This document shows, piece by piece, positions 24,439 to 31,558 of a stretch of DNA of 39,669 bases (position 1 is the stretch's first letter; the number at the start of each line of letters is the position of its first letter). Below the pieces are notes generated by a model that made no database searches, was not told the DNA's origin, and was given only the letters and a program-made list of their open reading frames with translations. The position numbers and the translations under genes are program-made. The DNA comes from Anaerolineae bacterium (GTDB lineage: Bacteria; Chloroflexota; Anaerolineae; Anaerolineales; UBA11579): positions 1 to 39,669 of the forward strand of contig SCUK01000053.1 of NCBI GenBank assembly GCA_004297445.1. Reading direction: 5' to 3'.

Positions 24439-25815
24439 CTAAAGAGGTTCAAAACGCGCGGTGAAGTGACGCATCAGTCGCGGCTGGTAGGTGATGCGGT
24501 AGCCTTTCAGTTTCTTGCTGCGCCCGGCGATTTCTTTGAGCGTCTCCACGGTGTAATCGAGGTGGCTCTGCGTGTACACCCGGCGCGGAATCGCCATGCG
24601 CACCAGGTCCAGTTCCGGCAGGTGTTCTTCACCGGTTTCGGGGTCAATGTAGCCAAAGGCCACCGTGCCGAGTTCGGCGGCGCGGATGCCGCCCTGGCGG
24701 TACATCTCCACCGCCAGCGTAATGCCCGGCAGTTCGCGCTGCGGGATGTGCGCCAGCAGGCGCTTGGCATCCAGATAAATGGCGTGCGCTCCCGGCGGCT
24801 CGATGATCGGGATGCCGGCTTCCAGCAGGCTATCGCCCAGGTAGGCGGTCTGCGCGAGACGGTATTCCAGATAGCGCTCGTCCAGAGCTTCCATGAAGCC
24901 CACCGCCATCGCATCCAGGTCACGCCCGGCCAGGCCGCCGTAGGTGGGGAAGCCCTCGCGCAGGATGAGTTCATTCTTGATGCGCTCAAACAGGCTCTCG
25001 TCGTTGGTGGCCAGAAATCCGCCGATATTGACGATGCCATCTTTCTTGGCGCTCATGGTTGCGCCATCCGCCAGGCTGAACATTTCCTGGGCGATTTCCA
25101 GCGGCGTCTTGTCGGCGTAGCCCGGCTCGCGCAACTTGATGAAATAGGAGTTCTCGGCGAAGCGACAGGCGTCGATGAAGAACGGGATGCGGTACTCGCG
25201 GTACACCGCGGAGACGTCGCGCAGGTTTTGCATGCTCACCGGCTGGCCGCCGCCGGCGTTGTTGGTGATGGTGATCATCCCCAGCGGGATGTTCTCGACA
25301 CCCTTCTCCTCGATGAACGCCCGCAGTTTGGCGATGTCCATATCCCCTTTGAAGTCCACCCGGGCGCGCGGGTCATAGGCTTCGGCGCGAATCAGGTTGG
25401 TGGGGCGGCCGCCGCGGGCGCGGATGTTGCCCTCGGTGGTGTCAAAGTGCATATTGGACGGCACGAACATGCCCGGCTTAATGAGCAGGTTGGCGAGGAT
25501 GTTCTCTGCGGCGCGTCCCTGGTGGGTGGGGACGAAGTATTTGAATCCGAAAACGTGGTCCATCACCTCTTTGAGGCGATAGTACGACCGTGCCCCGGCG
25601 TAGGATTCATCCCCCTGCATCATCGCCGCCCACTGGTGGTGGCTCATGGCGCCGGTGCCGGAGTCGGTCAGGTAGTCCAGAAAAATATCCTCGGCTCTAA
25701 TGGCAAACGTGTTGTAGCCCGCCGTCCGGATGGCCTGCTCGCGTTCGGCCGCCGGAATCAGGCGGATGGGTTCGATCATTTTGATGCGGAAAGGTTCGGG
25801 GACGTATTTCGGCAT
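24439..25815 (-). CDS. tnaA: Tryptophanase / tyrosine phenol-lyase family PLP enzyme, specificity residues tryptophanase-like
   Basis: The product has 458 residues. The ATG at 25815 follows GGAGAG and gives MPKYVPEPFRIKMIEPIRLI. PLP Lys is K258 (MSAKKDG). R101 in THQGRAAEN aligns with the carboxylate-binding Arg100 of Citrobacter tyrosine phenol-lyase. Overall wording (VNIGGFL, YGGLAGRD, IPRRVYT) is nearer to tyrosine phenol-lyase. But the residues that set specificity are tryptophanase-like: D125 in NMHFDTT (Thr124 in the lyase), L382 where the lyase has Arg381, and H450 in LMRHFTA (Phe448 in the lyase). Predicted reaction: Trp to indole, pyruvate and ammonia; Tyr cleavage is not excluded. 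Confidence 0.9.
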   Translation of the reverse strand: MPKYVPEPFRIKMIEPIRLIPAAEREQAIRTAGYNTFAIRAEDIFLDYLTDSGTGAMSHHQWAAMMQGDESYAGARSYYRLKEVMDHVFGFKYFVPTHQGRAAENILANLLIKPGMFVPSNMHFDTTEGNIRARGGRPTNLIRAEAYDPRARVDFKGDMDIAKLRAFIEEKGVENIPLGMITITNNAGGGQPVSMQNLRDVSAVYREYRIPFFIDACRFAENSYFIKLREPGYADKTPLEIAQEMFSLADGATMSAKKDGIVNIGGFLATNDESLFERIKNELILREGFPTYGGLAGRDLDAMAVGFMEALDERYLEYRLAQTAYLGDSLLEAGIPIIEPPGAHAIYLDAKRLLAHIPQRELPGITLAVEMYRQGGIRAAELGTVAFGYIDPETGEEHLPELDLVRMAIPRRVYTQSHLDYTVETLKEIAGRSKKLKGYRITYQPRLMRHFTARFEPL

Positions 25816-25903
25816 TGTTCTCTCCATTGGGTGCGTAGCCAAAGTTTAGCACGTTCGCCACGCGCCAGAAAGTAGCGAGATTCTCCTACCAGTACCAGCC
25901 TCT

Positions 25904-26929
25904 CTACCGTACCGAGAACTGCGAGATGACAGGCGTTTGCCCGAACAGACTGATTTCCGTCCGCGTCACCACCGGGTGGCGGGGGAATGCCAGCAGGTCG
26001 GGTTGGTCAGTGAGGATGACAATTTCGCCGTTGCTGGTCAGCACCCGGTCAATCTCGGCGCACGCCTGGCGGTACAGCGCGGCGGTGCCTTCGTCCACCT
26101 CCACCTGCCGGCCCCAGGGCAGGTTGGTCACCACCCGCGCCACCGATCGGCCTTCCAGCGGCAGGTGGCGGGAGTCCCATTCTTCCAATGTCAGGCTCAC
26201 CCCGGCGCGTGCCGCGTTCTCGCGTGCCGCCGTCAGCGCCAGCGGGTCATTGTCCCCGCCGCGGGCATCTGCCCCGGCCAGCGCGGCTTCAATCAGGATC
26301 GTGCCGGCGCCGCAGAACGGGTCCAGCAGGCTGTCGCCCGGCAGCACGCCGGCCATCCGCAGCATCGCCGCGGCCACCGGCGGCTTGAGCGAGCCGGGCA
26401 GGTTGGCCTGTCTGTAGGCGCGCCGCCCCAGGCTGGCCGCCGCCAACCGCAGCCCCACGTCGGCGCGGTCGTGTTCGATGAACACCCGCAGGTTGAGGTC
26501 GCTCTCGTTTTCCGCGGCGTAGCGCCAGCTGGTACGGTCCCCAACCCCGGCCGCCACCGCTTCCTTGATTTCATCGGCGTTGTACTTGCGCTTGCCCACA
26601 AAGTTGGCCGTTACGGAGAATACGGGCTCCGCGCCCAGCGGCCGCACGCGTGCCACCGCCCCCAGCGCTTCCGTGAAGGCCAGCGTCCCGGCCAGTTCAG
26701 TCAACTGCGCCAGCCCGGCGCGCTGCGGTATCAGGTCCTCCCACGCCGCCAGATGCAGGAAAATGTCATCCACCGTCCGCAGGTCCAGCAGGTCGGCGGG
26801 CTCCCCGCTGAACGCGGCGTGCACCCGCCGGTACGCCACCTGGGAGAGGTTCAGCCCAGCAATCCGCCCCATTTCGTCTGCGCTGACGTTTTCCAAACCG
26901 CGCGTGGTCACTGCCATGAGTTCCATCAT
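25904..26929 (-). CDS. THUMP-domain class I RNA methyltransferase, TrmN/Trm14-like
   Basis: The product has 341 residues if translation starts at 26929. The N-terminal 170 residues (MAVTTRGLENVSADEM onward) fit a THUMP RNA-binding part. The C-terminal domain has the SAM motif LLDPFCGAGTILIEAAL near residue 210 and the catalytic VTNLPWG. The family methylates guanine N2 in RNA; TrmN acts on tRNA position 6, RlmL-like enzymes on 23S rRNA. The lack of a second domain and the NLPWG form favour the tRNA type. The start is chosen from the -10 element at 26937-26942, which leaves no leader. Other starts at 26926 and 26917 are possible. Confidence 0.88.
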   Translation of the reverse strand: MMELMAVTTRGLENVSADEMGRIAGLNLSQVAYRRVHAAFSGEPADLLDLRTVDDIFLHLAAWEDLIPQRAGLAQLTELAGTLAFTEALGAVARVRPLGAEPVFSVTANFVGKRKYNADEIKEAVAAGVGDRTSWRYAAENESDLNLRVFIEHDRADVGLRLAAASLGRRAYRQANLPGSLKPPVAAAMLRMAGVLPGDSLLDPFCGAGTILIEAALAGADARGGDNDPLALTAARENAARAGVSLTLEEWDSRHLPLEGRSVARVVTNLPWGRQVEVDEGTAALYRQACAEIDRVLTSNGEIVILTDQPDLLAFPRHPVVTRTEISLFGQTPVISQFSVR

Positions 26930-26935
26930 GTCGTT

Positions 26936-26970
26936 CATTATACGTTGCCGCCTGCCCGGAATGTATAATG
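26936..26970. promoter_or_regulatory. Symmetric divergent promoter, two perfect TATAAT boxes
   Basis: CATTATAC (26936-26943) and GTATAATG (26963-26970) are perfect inverted copies, 19 bases apart, extended by two more pairs past one mismatch. Each contains a -10 consensus: minus strand 26942-26937, plus strand 26964-26969. The start codons come only 7 and 9 bases after each -10 (26929 minus, 26979 plus) and neither has a Shine-Dalgarno sequence, so both mRNAs look leaderless. At 17-base spacing, each -35 position overlaps the other -10 and matches poorly. Confidence 0.72.
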
Positions 26971-26978
26971 GCTCCATC

Positions 26979-27611
26979 ATGACCCTTGAAATCCTCTCCT
27001 TCACCCTCGGCCCGGCGTTCACCAATGCCTACCTGGTGGGTGACACCGAGTCGAAAACCGCCATCGCCATTGACCCGGCCTGGGATGGTCATATCATCCT
27101 GGAGGCGGCGCAGGCACGCGGCTGGCGCATTGGCAACATCTGGCTCACGCATGCCCACTTTGACCATCTGGGCGGCGCAGCCGCCGTGGCGGACGGCAGC
27201 AACCCGCCGCCGCCGGTGGCCCTGCATCCGGACGACTACTGGCTGTGGCGCGTACAGGGCGGCGCGCCGTTGTGGGGCTACCAGATTGACCCCGGCCCCG
27301 AACCCACCATTGACCTGAAGCACGGCATGACGATGCACCACGGCGGCGTGGAATTTGAAGTGCGCCATGCACCCGGCCACACCCCCGGCCATGTGATGTT
27401 CTACGCTGCCAGCCTCGGCGTGCTGTTCTGCGGCGATGTCATCTTCAGCGGCAGCATCGGCCGCACCGACCTGCCGCGCGGCGACCATGCCACGCTGCTC
27501 AACAGCATCCGCGAGCAGGTACTCACATTGCCGGACGCCACCCGCCTGCTAAACGGCCACGGCTCGGAGACTACGGTGGGGCAGGAGCGCGCCACCAATC
27601 CTTTTCTTTAG
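26979..27611 (+). CDS. Metallo-beta-lactamase-fold hydrolase, glyoxalase II-like
   Basis: The product has 210 residues. The metal-binding motif is THAHFDHLGG (H58, H60, D62, H63), with later ligand contexts HAPGHTPGH and FCGDVIF and a closing NGHGSETT. The layout is that of small glyoxalase II-like or persulfide-dioxygenase-like proteins that lack the C-terminal glyoxalase helices. The substrate is not clear; thioester hydrolysis is the common activity. The start at 26979 follows the -10 TATAAT by 9 bases with no ribosome binding site, so a leaderless message is likely. Confidence 0.92.
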   Translation: MTLEILSFTLGPAFTNAYLVGDTESKTAIAIDPAWDGHIILEAAQARGWRIGNIWLTHAHFDHLGGAAAVADGSNPPPPVALHPDDYWLWRVQGGAPLWGYQIDPGPEPTIDLKHGMTMHHGGVEFEVRHAPGHTPGHVMFYAASLGVLFCGDVIFSGSIGRTDLPRGDHATLLNSIREQVLTLPDATRLLNGHGSETTVGQERATNPFL

Positions 27612-27658
27612 TCAGCACACCCAATCAGAAAGTGAAATTCATCACAAGTTGATAGTTT

Positions 27659-27699
27659 TTGGCAGTCAAACTTCTGGACAATGAATTCAGAGTAATTCA
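27659..27699 (+). promoter_or_regulatory. Possible promoter with TGAATT inverted repeat
   Basis: TTGGCA at 27659-27664 is a good -35. The element 17 bases further (TGAATT, 27682-27687) is a poor -10, but it is the left half of a perfect inverted repeat, TGAATT-N6-AATTCA (27682-27699). It could be a promoter-operator for the membrane protein pair. The case is weak. Confidence 0.3.
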
Positions 27700-27720
27700 A
27701 CCAGAATTGGAGGAACTGCC

Positions 27721-28242
27721 ATGTTGTACTTCTACCTGTACTCCATCACCGGCCTGTCGCTGCTCGTCTTTTATTTCAGCGTCATCAGTGGGCTCAATGG
27801 CTTCTACGATTTGATCTTCAACGTGCCGCTCGATGTTTACGAAACCACGCCGGGGTATGAGGGGGCTATCACCGCCGGGTTGGGGTTCGCCATCATCTCG
27901 CTGCCCATCTGGCTGTACCACTGGCGGCGGGTGCTGCGCGAGAGCGCCGACTTCACCGAGAGCATGCTCACCGCCCACCGCTTCTACCTGTTTACCGTGG
28001 TGTGCTGCCTGATGCTGATGATCATCATCACCGGCGGCAGCGGGCTGGCGGCCGTCCTGCGGCTGGCGTTTGGCTTTGGGGAAGGGCGGGCACAGAATCT
28101 CTCCGGGATGGCCTCCACCCTGTCCATTTTCCTGTTCTCCGGCGCCTTTTGGCTGCACCACTGGAAGCAATTCCGCGGCCGCTTCGGCGACCTCACCGGG
28201 CTGGTGAAGTCAGAAACCCCAACCGAAATCACCACGAAGTAG
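27721..28242 (+). CDS. Four-helix membrane protein, DUF5671-like, copy 1
   Basis: The product has 173 residues with four hydrophobic helices: about 5-25, 48-68, 85-110 and 125-148. Each pair ends in an aromatic/basic turn: LPIWLYHWRRVLRES and GAFWLHHWKQFRGRFGDL. The HW motifs and the repeated layout remind me of DUF5671 membrane proteins, but that name is by memory only. GGAGGA precedes the ATG. The next gene, 17 bases later, is a paralogue. The role is unknown. Confidence 0.85.
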   Translation: MLYFYLYSITGLSLLVFYFSVISGLNGFYDLIFNVPLDVYETTPGYEGAITAGLGFAIISLPIWLYHWRRVLRESADFTESMLTAHRFYLFTVVCCLMLMIIITGGSGLAAVLRLAFGFGEGRAQNLSGMASTLSIFLFSGAFWLHHWKQFRGRFGDLTGLVKSETPTEITTK

Positions 28243-28259
28243 CCTGAAAGGAGACTCTG

Positions 28260-29018
28260 ATGTTTCGCTTCTATCTCTACTCGGTAACCGCGGTTTCCCT
28301 GGGCGTGTTCTATACTGGCATAACCGGCGCAGTGAAGGCGCTTGCGTCAGTATTCCTGGACACCCCCTATCAGGTGCTGGACCTGCCGTTCGATACCCTC
28401 ATTCCCATCTCAACAGGATTCGGATTTGCTGTCATCGCCCTGCCGGTCTGGTTCCTTCACTGGCGGTGGCTGCTACGCCTGAGCGTTGGCTTTGACAAGG
28501 ACGATCTGCAATTCCACCAGTTCTATTTGTTCACTGTGGTGTGCATATTGGTCTTCTTTGCGCTGGTTTCCGGGGGAGAAGCCATGGCGAATCTGTTTCG
28601 GTACTGGCTTGGAGCCGGACTGGACCCGCTCGTTCAGGCAAAAGCCTTCGGAGGCCTGCTCGGTCTGGCGATTACCGCCGCCTTGTGGCTGCACCACTGG
28701 TTCCAGTTCCGCGGCCGCTTCGGTGACCTGACCGGGCTGGTGAAGTCGATCAATGGGGGGAAGCGGTGGCCAAAGCGAAGGCGAATAAGTGAGATAATCT
28801 TATTTGAACAGCTAACACGGATGAATGGCTGGCAACCCTGTTGCCCGGGGCACATTGCCAGCCATTCGTTCCCACTGCGGAAAAGTGAGTTCAATGAACT
28901 CCAAGCGAAAGTCGATTCTGTGGATACTTATTTGCCTTTTGACTTTGCGCATAATCTATACGGCAGTGATGTATTTTCGGGGGGACCTGCCCACGTTCAC
29001 ATTTGTAGAGATATATGA
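28260..29018 (+). CDS. Four-helix membrane protein, DUF5671-like, copy 2, likely frameshifted near its end
   Basis: Residues 1-165 parallel copy 1 (FRFYLYSVTAVSLGVFY, FYLFTVVC, WLHHWFQFRGRFGDLTGLVKS), so this is a tandem duplicate. Copy 1 stops 8 codons after LVKS. Copy 2 instead runs about 85 more codons in low-complexity, unrelated sequence and overlaps the CPBP gene by 125 bases. A G6 run at 28755-28760 lies just after LVKS. One extra G there would end the protein at 28792 with the tail EAVAKAKANK; a loss of one G would end it at 28788. So the long tail is probably an artefact of an indel or a sequencing error. AGGAGA precedes the ATG. Confidence 0.72.
   Translation: MFRFYLYSVTAVSLGVFYTGITGAVKALASVFLDTPYQVLDLPFDTLIPISTGFGFAVIALPVWFLHWRWLLRLSVGFDKDDLQFHQFYLFTVVCILVFFALVSGGEAMANLFRYWLGAGLDPLVQAKAFGGLLGLAITAALWLHHWFQFRGRFGDLTGLVKSINGGKRWPKRRRISEIILFEQLTRMNGWQPCCPGHIASHSFPLRKSEFNELQAKVDSVDTYLPFDFAHNLYGSDVFSGGPAHVHICRDI
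28823..28867. repeat. 13-pair inverted repeat before CPBP gene
   Basis: GAATGGCTGGCAA (28823-28835) pairs perfectly with 28855-28867 around a 19-base loop that itself holds a short CCC/GGG pairing. It lies downstream of the likely true end of copy 2 (28788-28792) and 26 bases before the CPBP start. No T run follows. It may be a terminator-like structure, a dispersed repeat, or the edge of an inserted segment. Confidence 0.6.
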
Positions 29019-29736
29019 TGCCGTGTGCTACGTGCTGGCAGGGGGATTTGTCATCCTCGAACGTGATCGACTTGTGCACTACAATCTGACTAGGTTCTCG
29101 CTTCTACTATTCACAGTTGGTCCGATAGCATCGTTGCTGGTGCAGGATGCCACCGGTTGGCCGCTCGGCAATCATCCCATCCATTGGCCGCAACCAGGAA
29201 TCTTCGTTTATATCCAAGCGGTTCTAGGTTTGATATTCCTGATAGCATTTATCGCACCTCACGCGGCGAAAATCGGTGACTCAACCGGCAGAGATAAACT
29301 AGTTTGCATTGTCGTTGGGACACTGACAGGGATTGGGATTGGACTATTATGGATGCGGGTAATTCGTCTGAGTGAACCGCTGACGGTGCTTGACTTCAGC
29401 CTTCCTGTGCCGGGTTCGGCAGCAGCGAGTATGTTCTTGGTGCAATTGGCTGGCCCGGCAATCAATGAAGAGCCGATGTTTCGCGCCATTTTGTGGGGCT
29501 ACCTGAGAGACAGGGGTCTTAGTGAAAAGAACATCTGGCTGGTGCAAGCGGGTCTGTTCTGGCTGGTTCATGTTTCGCATTTAGAGTCTTCTGTGACAGC
29601 GTTCTTCCTTGTCCTGGTGGGAGGACTGCTATTTGGCTGGCTGACTTGGAGGAGTCGATCAATTGCTCCCTCAATGCTGGCTCATGCGCTCATAAACGCA
29701 ACTGTACAACTTGCCTCACACTACAAATTCATCTAA
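28894..29736 (+). CDS. CPBP-family intramembrane metalloprotease
   Basis: The product has 280 residues with about eight hydrophobic helices. The three family motifs are present: E192-E193-x3-R197 (NEEPMFRAI), F222-x3-H226 and H264-x3-N268. CPBP (Abi/Rce1-like) enzymes cut prenylated proteins or peptide pheromones, or give bacteriocin immunity. The ATG at 28894 gives a typical basic start (MNSKRKSILW). The gene is clearly AT-richer than its neighbours and uses A/T-ending codons, which suggests acquisition by transfer. The stop is inside the ribosome binding site of the next gene. Confidence 0.9.
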   Translation: MNSKRKSILWILICLLTLRIIYTAVMYFRGDLPTFTFVEIYDAVCYVLAGGFVILERDRLVHYNLTRFSLLLFTVGPIASLLVQDATGWPLGNHPIHWPQPGIFVYIQAVLGLIFLIAFIAPHAAKIGDSTGRDKLVCIVVGTLTGIGIGLLWMRVIRLSEPLTVLDFSLPVPGSAAASMFLVQLAGPAINEEPMFRAILWGYLRDRGLSEKNIWLVQAGLFWLVHVSHLESSVTAFFLVLVGGLLFGWLTWRSRSIAPSMLAHALINATVQLASHYKFI

Positions 29737-29746
29737 GGAGTCCACC

Positions 29747-30238
29747 TTGATACTCGACCACCTGCAACAGCTTTACGACTACAACTACTGGGCGCGCGAC
29801 CTCATCCTGAACAAATGCGAAGCGCTGACCGCCGAGCAGTTCCTGGCGGGCAATCGCTTCCCGATGGGCGGCCTGCGCGACACGCTGGTGCACACGCTGG
29901 CGGCTGAGTGGATCTGGCGCAAACGCGTCATGGGCGAATCCCCGACCACGTTGCTCAACAACGAGGATTACCCCGACCTCGTCACCCTGCGCAATGCCTG
30001 GGCGAAGGAAGAGCAGGCAATTCAGGCCTATTTGAAGACGTTGAGCGAAGATACGCTGGCCGCGCCGCTCAAGTACAGCACCACCAAGGGCGACCCAAAA
30101 GAAGAGGGCCTGCTCGGCATCCTCACCCACATCGTGTTTCACGGCATGCAGCACCGCTCGGAGTGCGCCCAGATGCTCACCGAGTTGGGCCACTCGCCCG
30201 GCAACATTGATTTGATCGTATTCTTGCGCGAAGCATAA
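29747..30238 (+). CDS. DinB-like four-helix metalloprotein
   Basis: The product has 163 residues. The TTG start at 29747 is chosen because AAGGAG (29735-29740) lies six bases before it; no ATG is suitable. It gives MILDHLQQLYDYNYWARDLIL. The metal site is H49 (LVHTLAAEW) with H132 and H136 (FHGMQHRSE). DinB proteins bind Zn or Ni; many act as thiol transferases (bacillithiol, mycothiol), others are damage-inducible with unknown activity. The G+C is normal, unlike the gene before it. It ends before a shared terminator. Confidence 0.88.
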   Translation: MILDHLQQLYDYNYWARDLILNKCEALTAEQFLAGNRFPMGGLRDTLVHTLAAEWIWRKRVMGESPTTLLNNEDYPDLVTLRNAWAKEEQAIQAYLKTLSEDTLAAPLKYSTTKGDPKEEGLLGILTHIVFHGMQHRSECAQMLTELGHSPGNIDLIVFLREA

Positions 30239-30289
30239 GGGCTGGTAAACAGCCGAATAGTGGCGGCGTCGATGCTTAAGCCGAGACGA

Positions 30290-30329
30290 AGCCAAAAAGA
30301 AAAGCGGCCGGAGAACCTCCGGCCGCTTT
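30290..30329. terminator. Bidirectional terminator between DinB and ZIP genes
   Basis: A 13-pair stem (30301-30313 with 30317-30329) closes an AAC loop. On the minus strand it is followed by TTTTCTTTTTGG, a good U tract, so it ends the ZIP transcript strongly. On the plus strand the T run is short (TTT GTGTC), so it ends the DinB transcript less surely. Confidence 0.88.
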
Positions 30330-30350
30330 GTGTCATCTCAACCTTCGGGG

Positions 30351-31550
30351 CTAGAACTTAACCAGGAAGGCCGTCACATACATGATGGCGATGCCCACAG
30401 CCAGACCTGCCAGGTTGGCCCAGGAGGCCAGCGGCATGTTGTCGCGTTCGGCATCCCGCTGCAACAGGCGGCCCACCTCCACGATCACCTGCCAGATGGC
30501 GCCCAGCCCGATGCCCAGGAAAATCACGCCGAGCAGCGGCGAAAACGCAAATGCGCCGATGAGCGCGCCCGGAATGGCCGGGCCACCGGCCAGCAGCAGC
30601 ACGCCCAGGAACCAGCCCAGTTTTGGCCTGTCCTTGGCTACTGGCGCAGCGATACCCACGCCCTCGGTGATGTTGTGCAGGATGAAGCCGATGACCAGGA
30701 ACGAACCCAGCGCCGCTTCGCCCAGCGCAAAGGCCGCGCCCACCACCAGCCCCTCGCCCAGGTTGTGAAAGCCGATGCCCAGCGCGATCAGCCAGCCGAT
30801 GAACTTGCGGCCCTCAGGCGAATTGCGGTCGGCGCTTTGCGGCCGGTTGCCAATCGCCACGATGGCCAGCCAGGTGAGCAACGCCATGAACAACCCCAGC
30901 GGCACGCCCTGGAACACGCCCGGCAATTCGGCGGAAAGCTCCAGCACCTCAAGGAACGTATCCACCAGCAGGAACACCAGCAGCCCGACGGTGAGCGAAA
31001 GGATGAATCCCATACCCACTCGCCCCAGCCGGCGCATGGCCGGGAACCACAGCAGGCCGAGGCCCACCGGGATCACGCCGACATAGAAACCGACCAGCGC
31101 ATAGGCCAGCAACTGGTCGCCGCCGGTGGCCGGACTCTGGGTGCTCAGTTCCACCGCCGCGTCAAAAGTGGCGCCGGTATTGGTAATCAGCAGCAGTTCG
31201 TGCGCTTCTGCCTCTACCCAGGGGTAGGGGATGAGCAGGGTGGCGCGCTGCAGCCGCGTCAGCGTATTGCTGGGCTGCATATCGAAATTCCAGTAGGCGT
31301 CGTCCACCAGCACCTGGGCGATGGTCACCGGGTCCGGCCCGCCGTTCACAAGTTCCAGTTGAATCATGCCCGCTTCCGGCAGGGTGATTCGCTCAATGGT
31401 GATGTTTTCGATGGGCGGCAGCGCCGCATTGGAAACCGCCAGCGGATTGGTGTTGACGAATAGCAGCACCAGCGCCGCTAGCAAGACCAGCGGAACGACG
31501 GCCAGCGCCCAGAAGGGAATACGGTCGAGGAAGTTTTTTTCAGTTGTCAT
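30351..31550 (-). CDS. ZIP-family metal transporter with extra N-terminal extracytoplasmic domain
   Basis: The product has 399 residues. The transport part (about 145-399) has the ZIP metal motifs HNLGEG (262-267) and HNITEG (292-297) in the expected paired helices. ZIP proteins take up Zn, Fe or Mn. The first 140 residues are unusual: one helix (about 12-32) and a roughly 100-residue beta-rich outer domain (ENITIERITLPEAGMIQLELVNGG). The start at 31550 follows GAGGGA. It lies 8 bases behind the oxidase gene, with which it forms an operon. That supports joint metal handling (for example Mn or Fe oxidation and uptake), an inference. Confidence 0.9.
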   Translation of the reverse strand: MTTEKNFLDRIPFWALAVVPLVLLAALVLLFVNTNPLAVSNAALPPIENITIERITLPEAGMIQLELVNGGPDPVTIAQVLVDDAYWNFDMQPSNTLTRLQRATLLIPYPWVEAEAHELLLITNTGATFDAAVELSTQSPATGGDQLLAYALVGFYVGVIPVGLGLLWFPAMRRLGRVGMGFILSLTVGLLVFLLVDTFLEVLELSAELPGVFQGVPLGLFMALLTWLAIVAIGNRPQSADRNSPEGRKFIGWLIALGIGFHNLGEGLVVGAAFALGEAALGSFLVIGFILHNITEGVGIAAPVAKDRPKLGWFLGVLLLAGGPAIPGALIGAFAFSPLLGVIFLGIGLGAIWQVIVEVGRLLQRDAERDNMPLASWANLAGLAVGIAIMYVTAFLVKF

Positions 31551-31558
31551 GGCGTCCC

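Noticed and set aside
24361..25875. 504-codon plus-strand open frame opposite the lyase gene
   Set aside because: The lyase on the other strand has every catalytic residue, and the plus frame has no recognisable feature.
26565..27611. A 348-residue hydrolase starting far upstream at 26565
   Set aside because: The first 138 codons lie opposite the methyltransferase gene and have no family match; the hydrolase fold begins at MTLEILSFTLG (26979).
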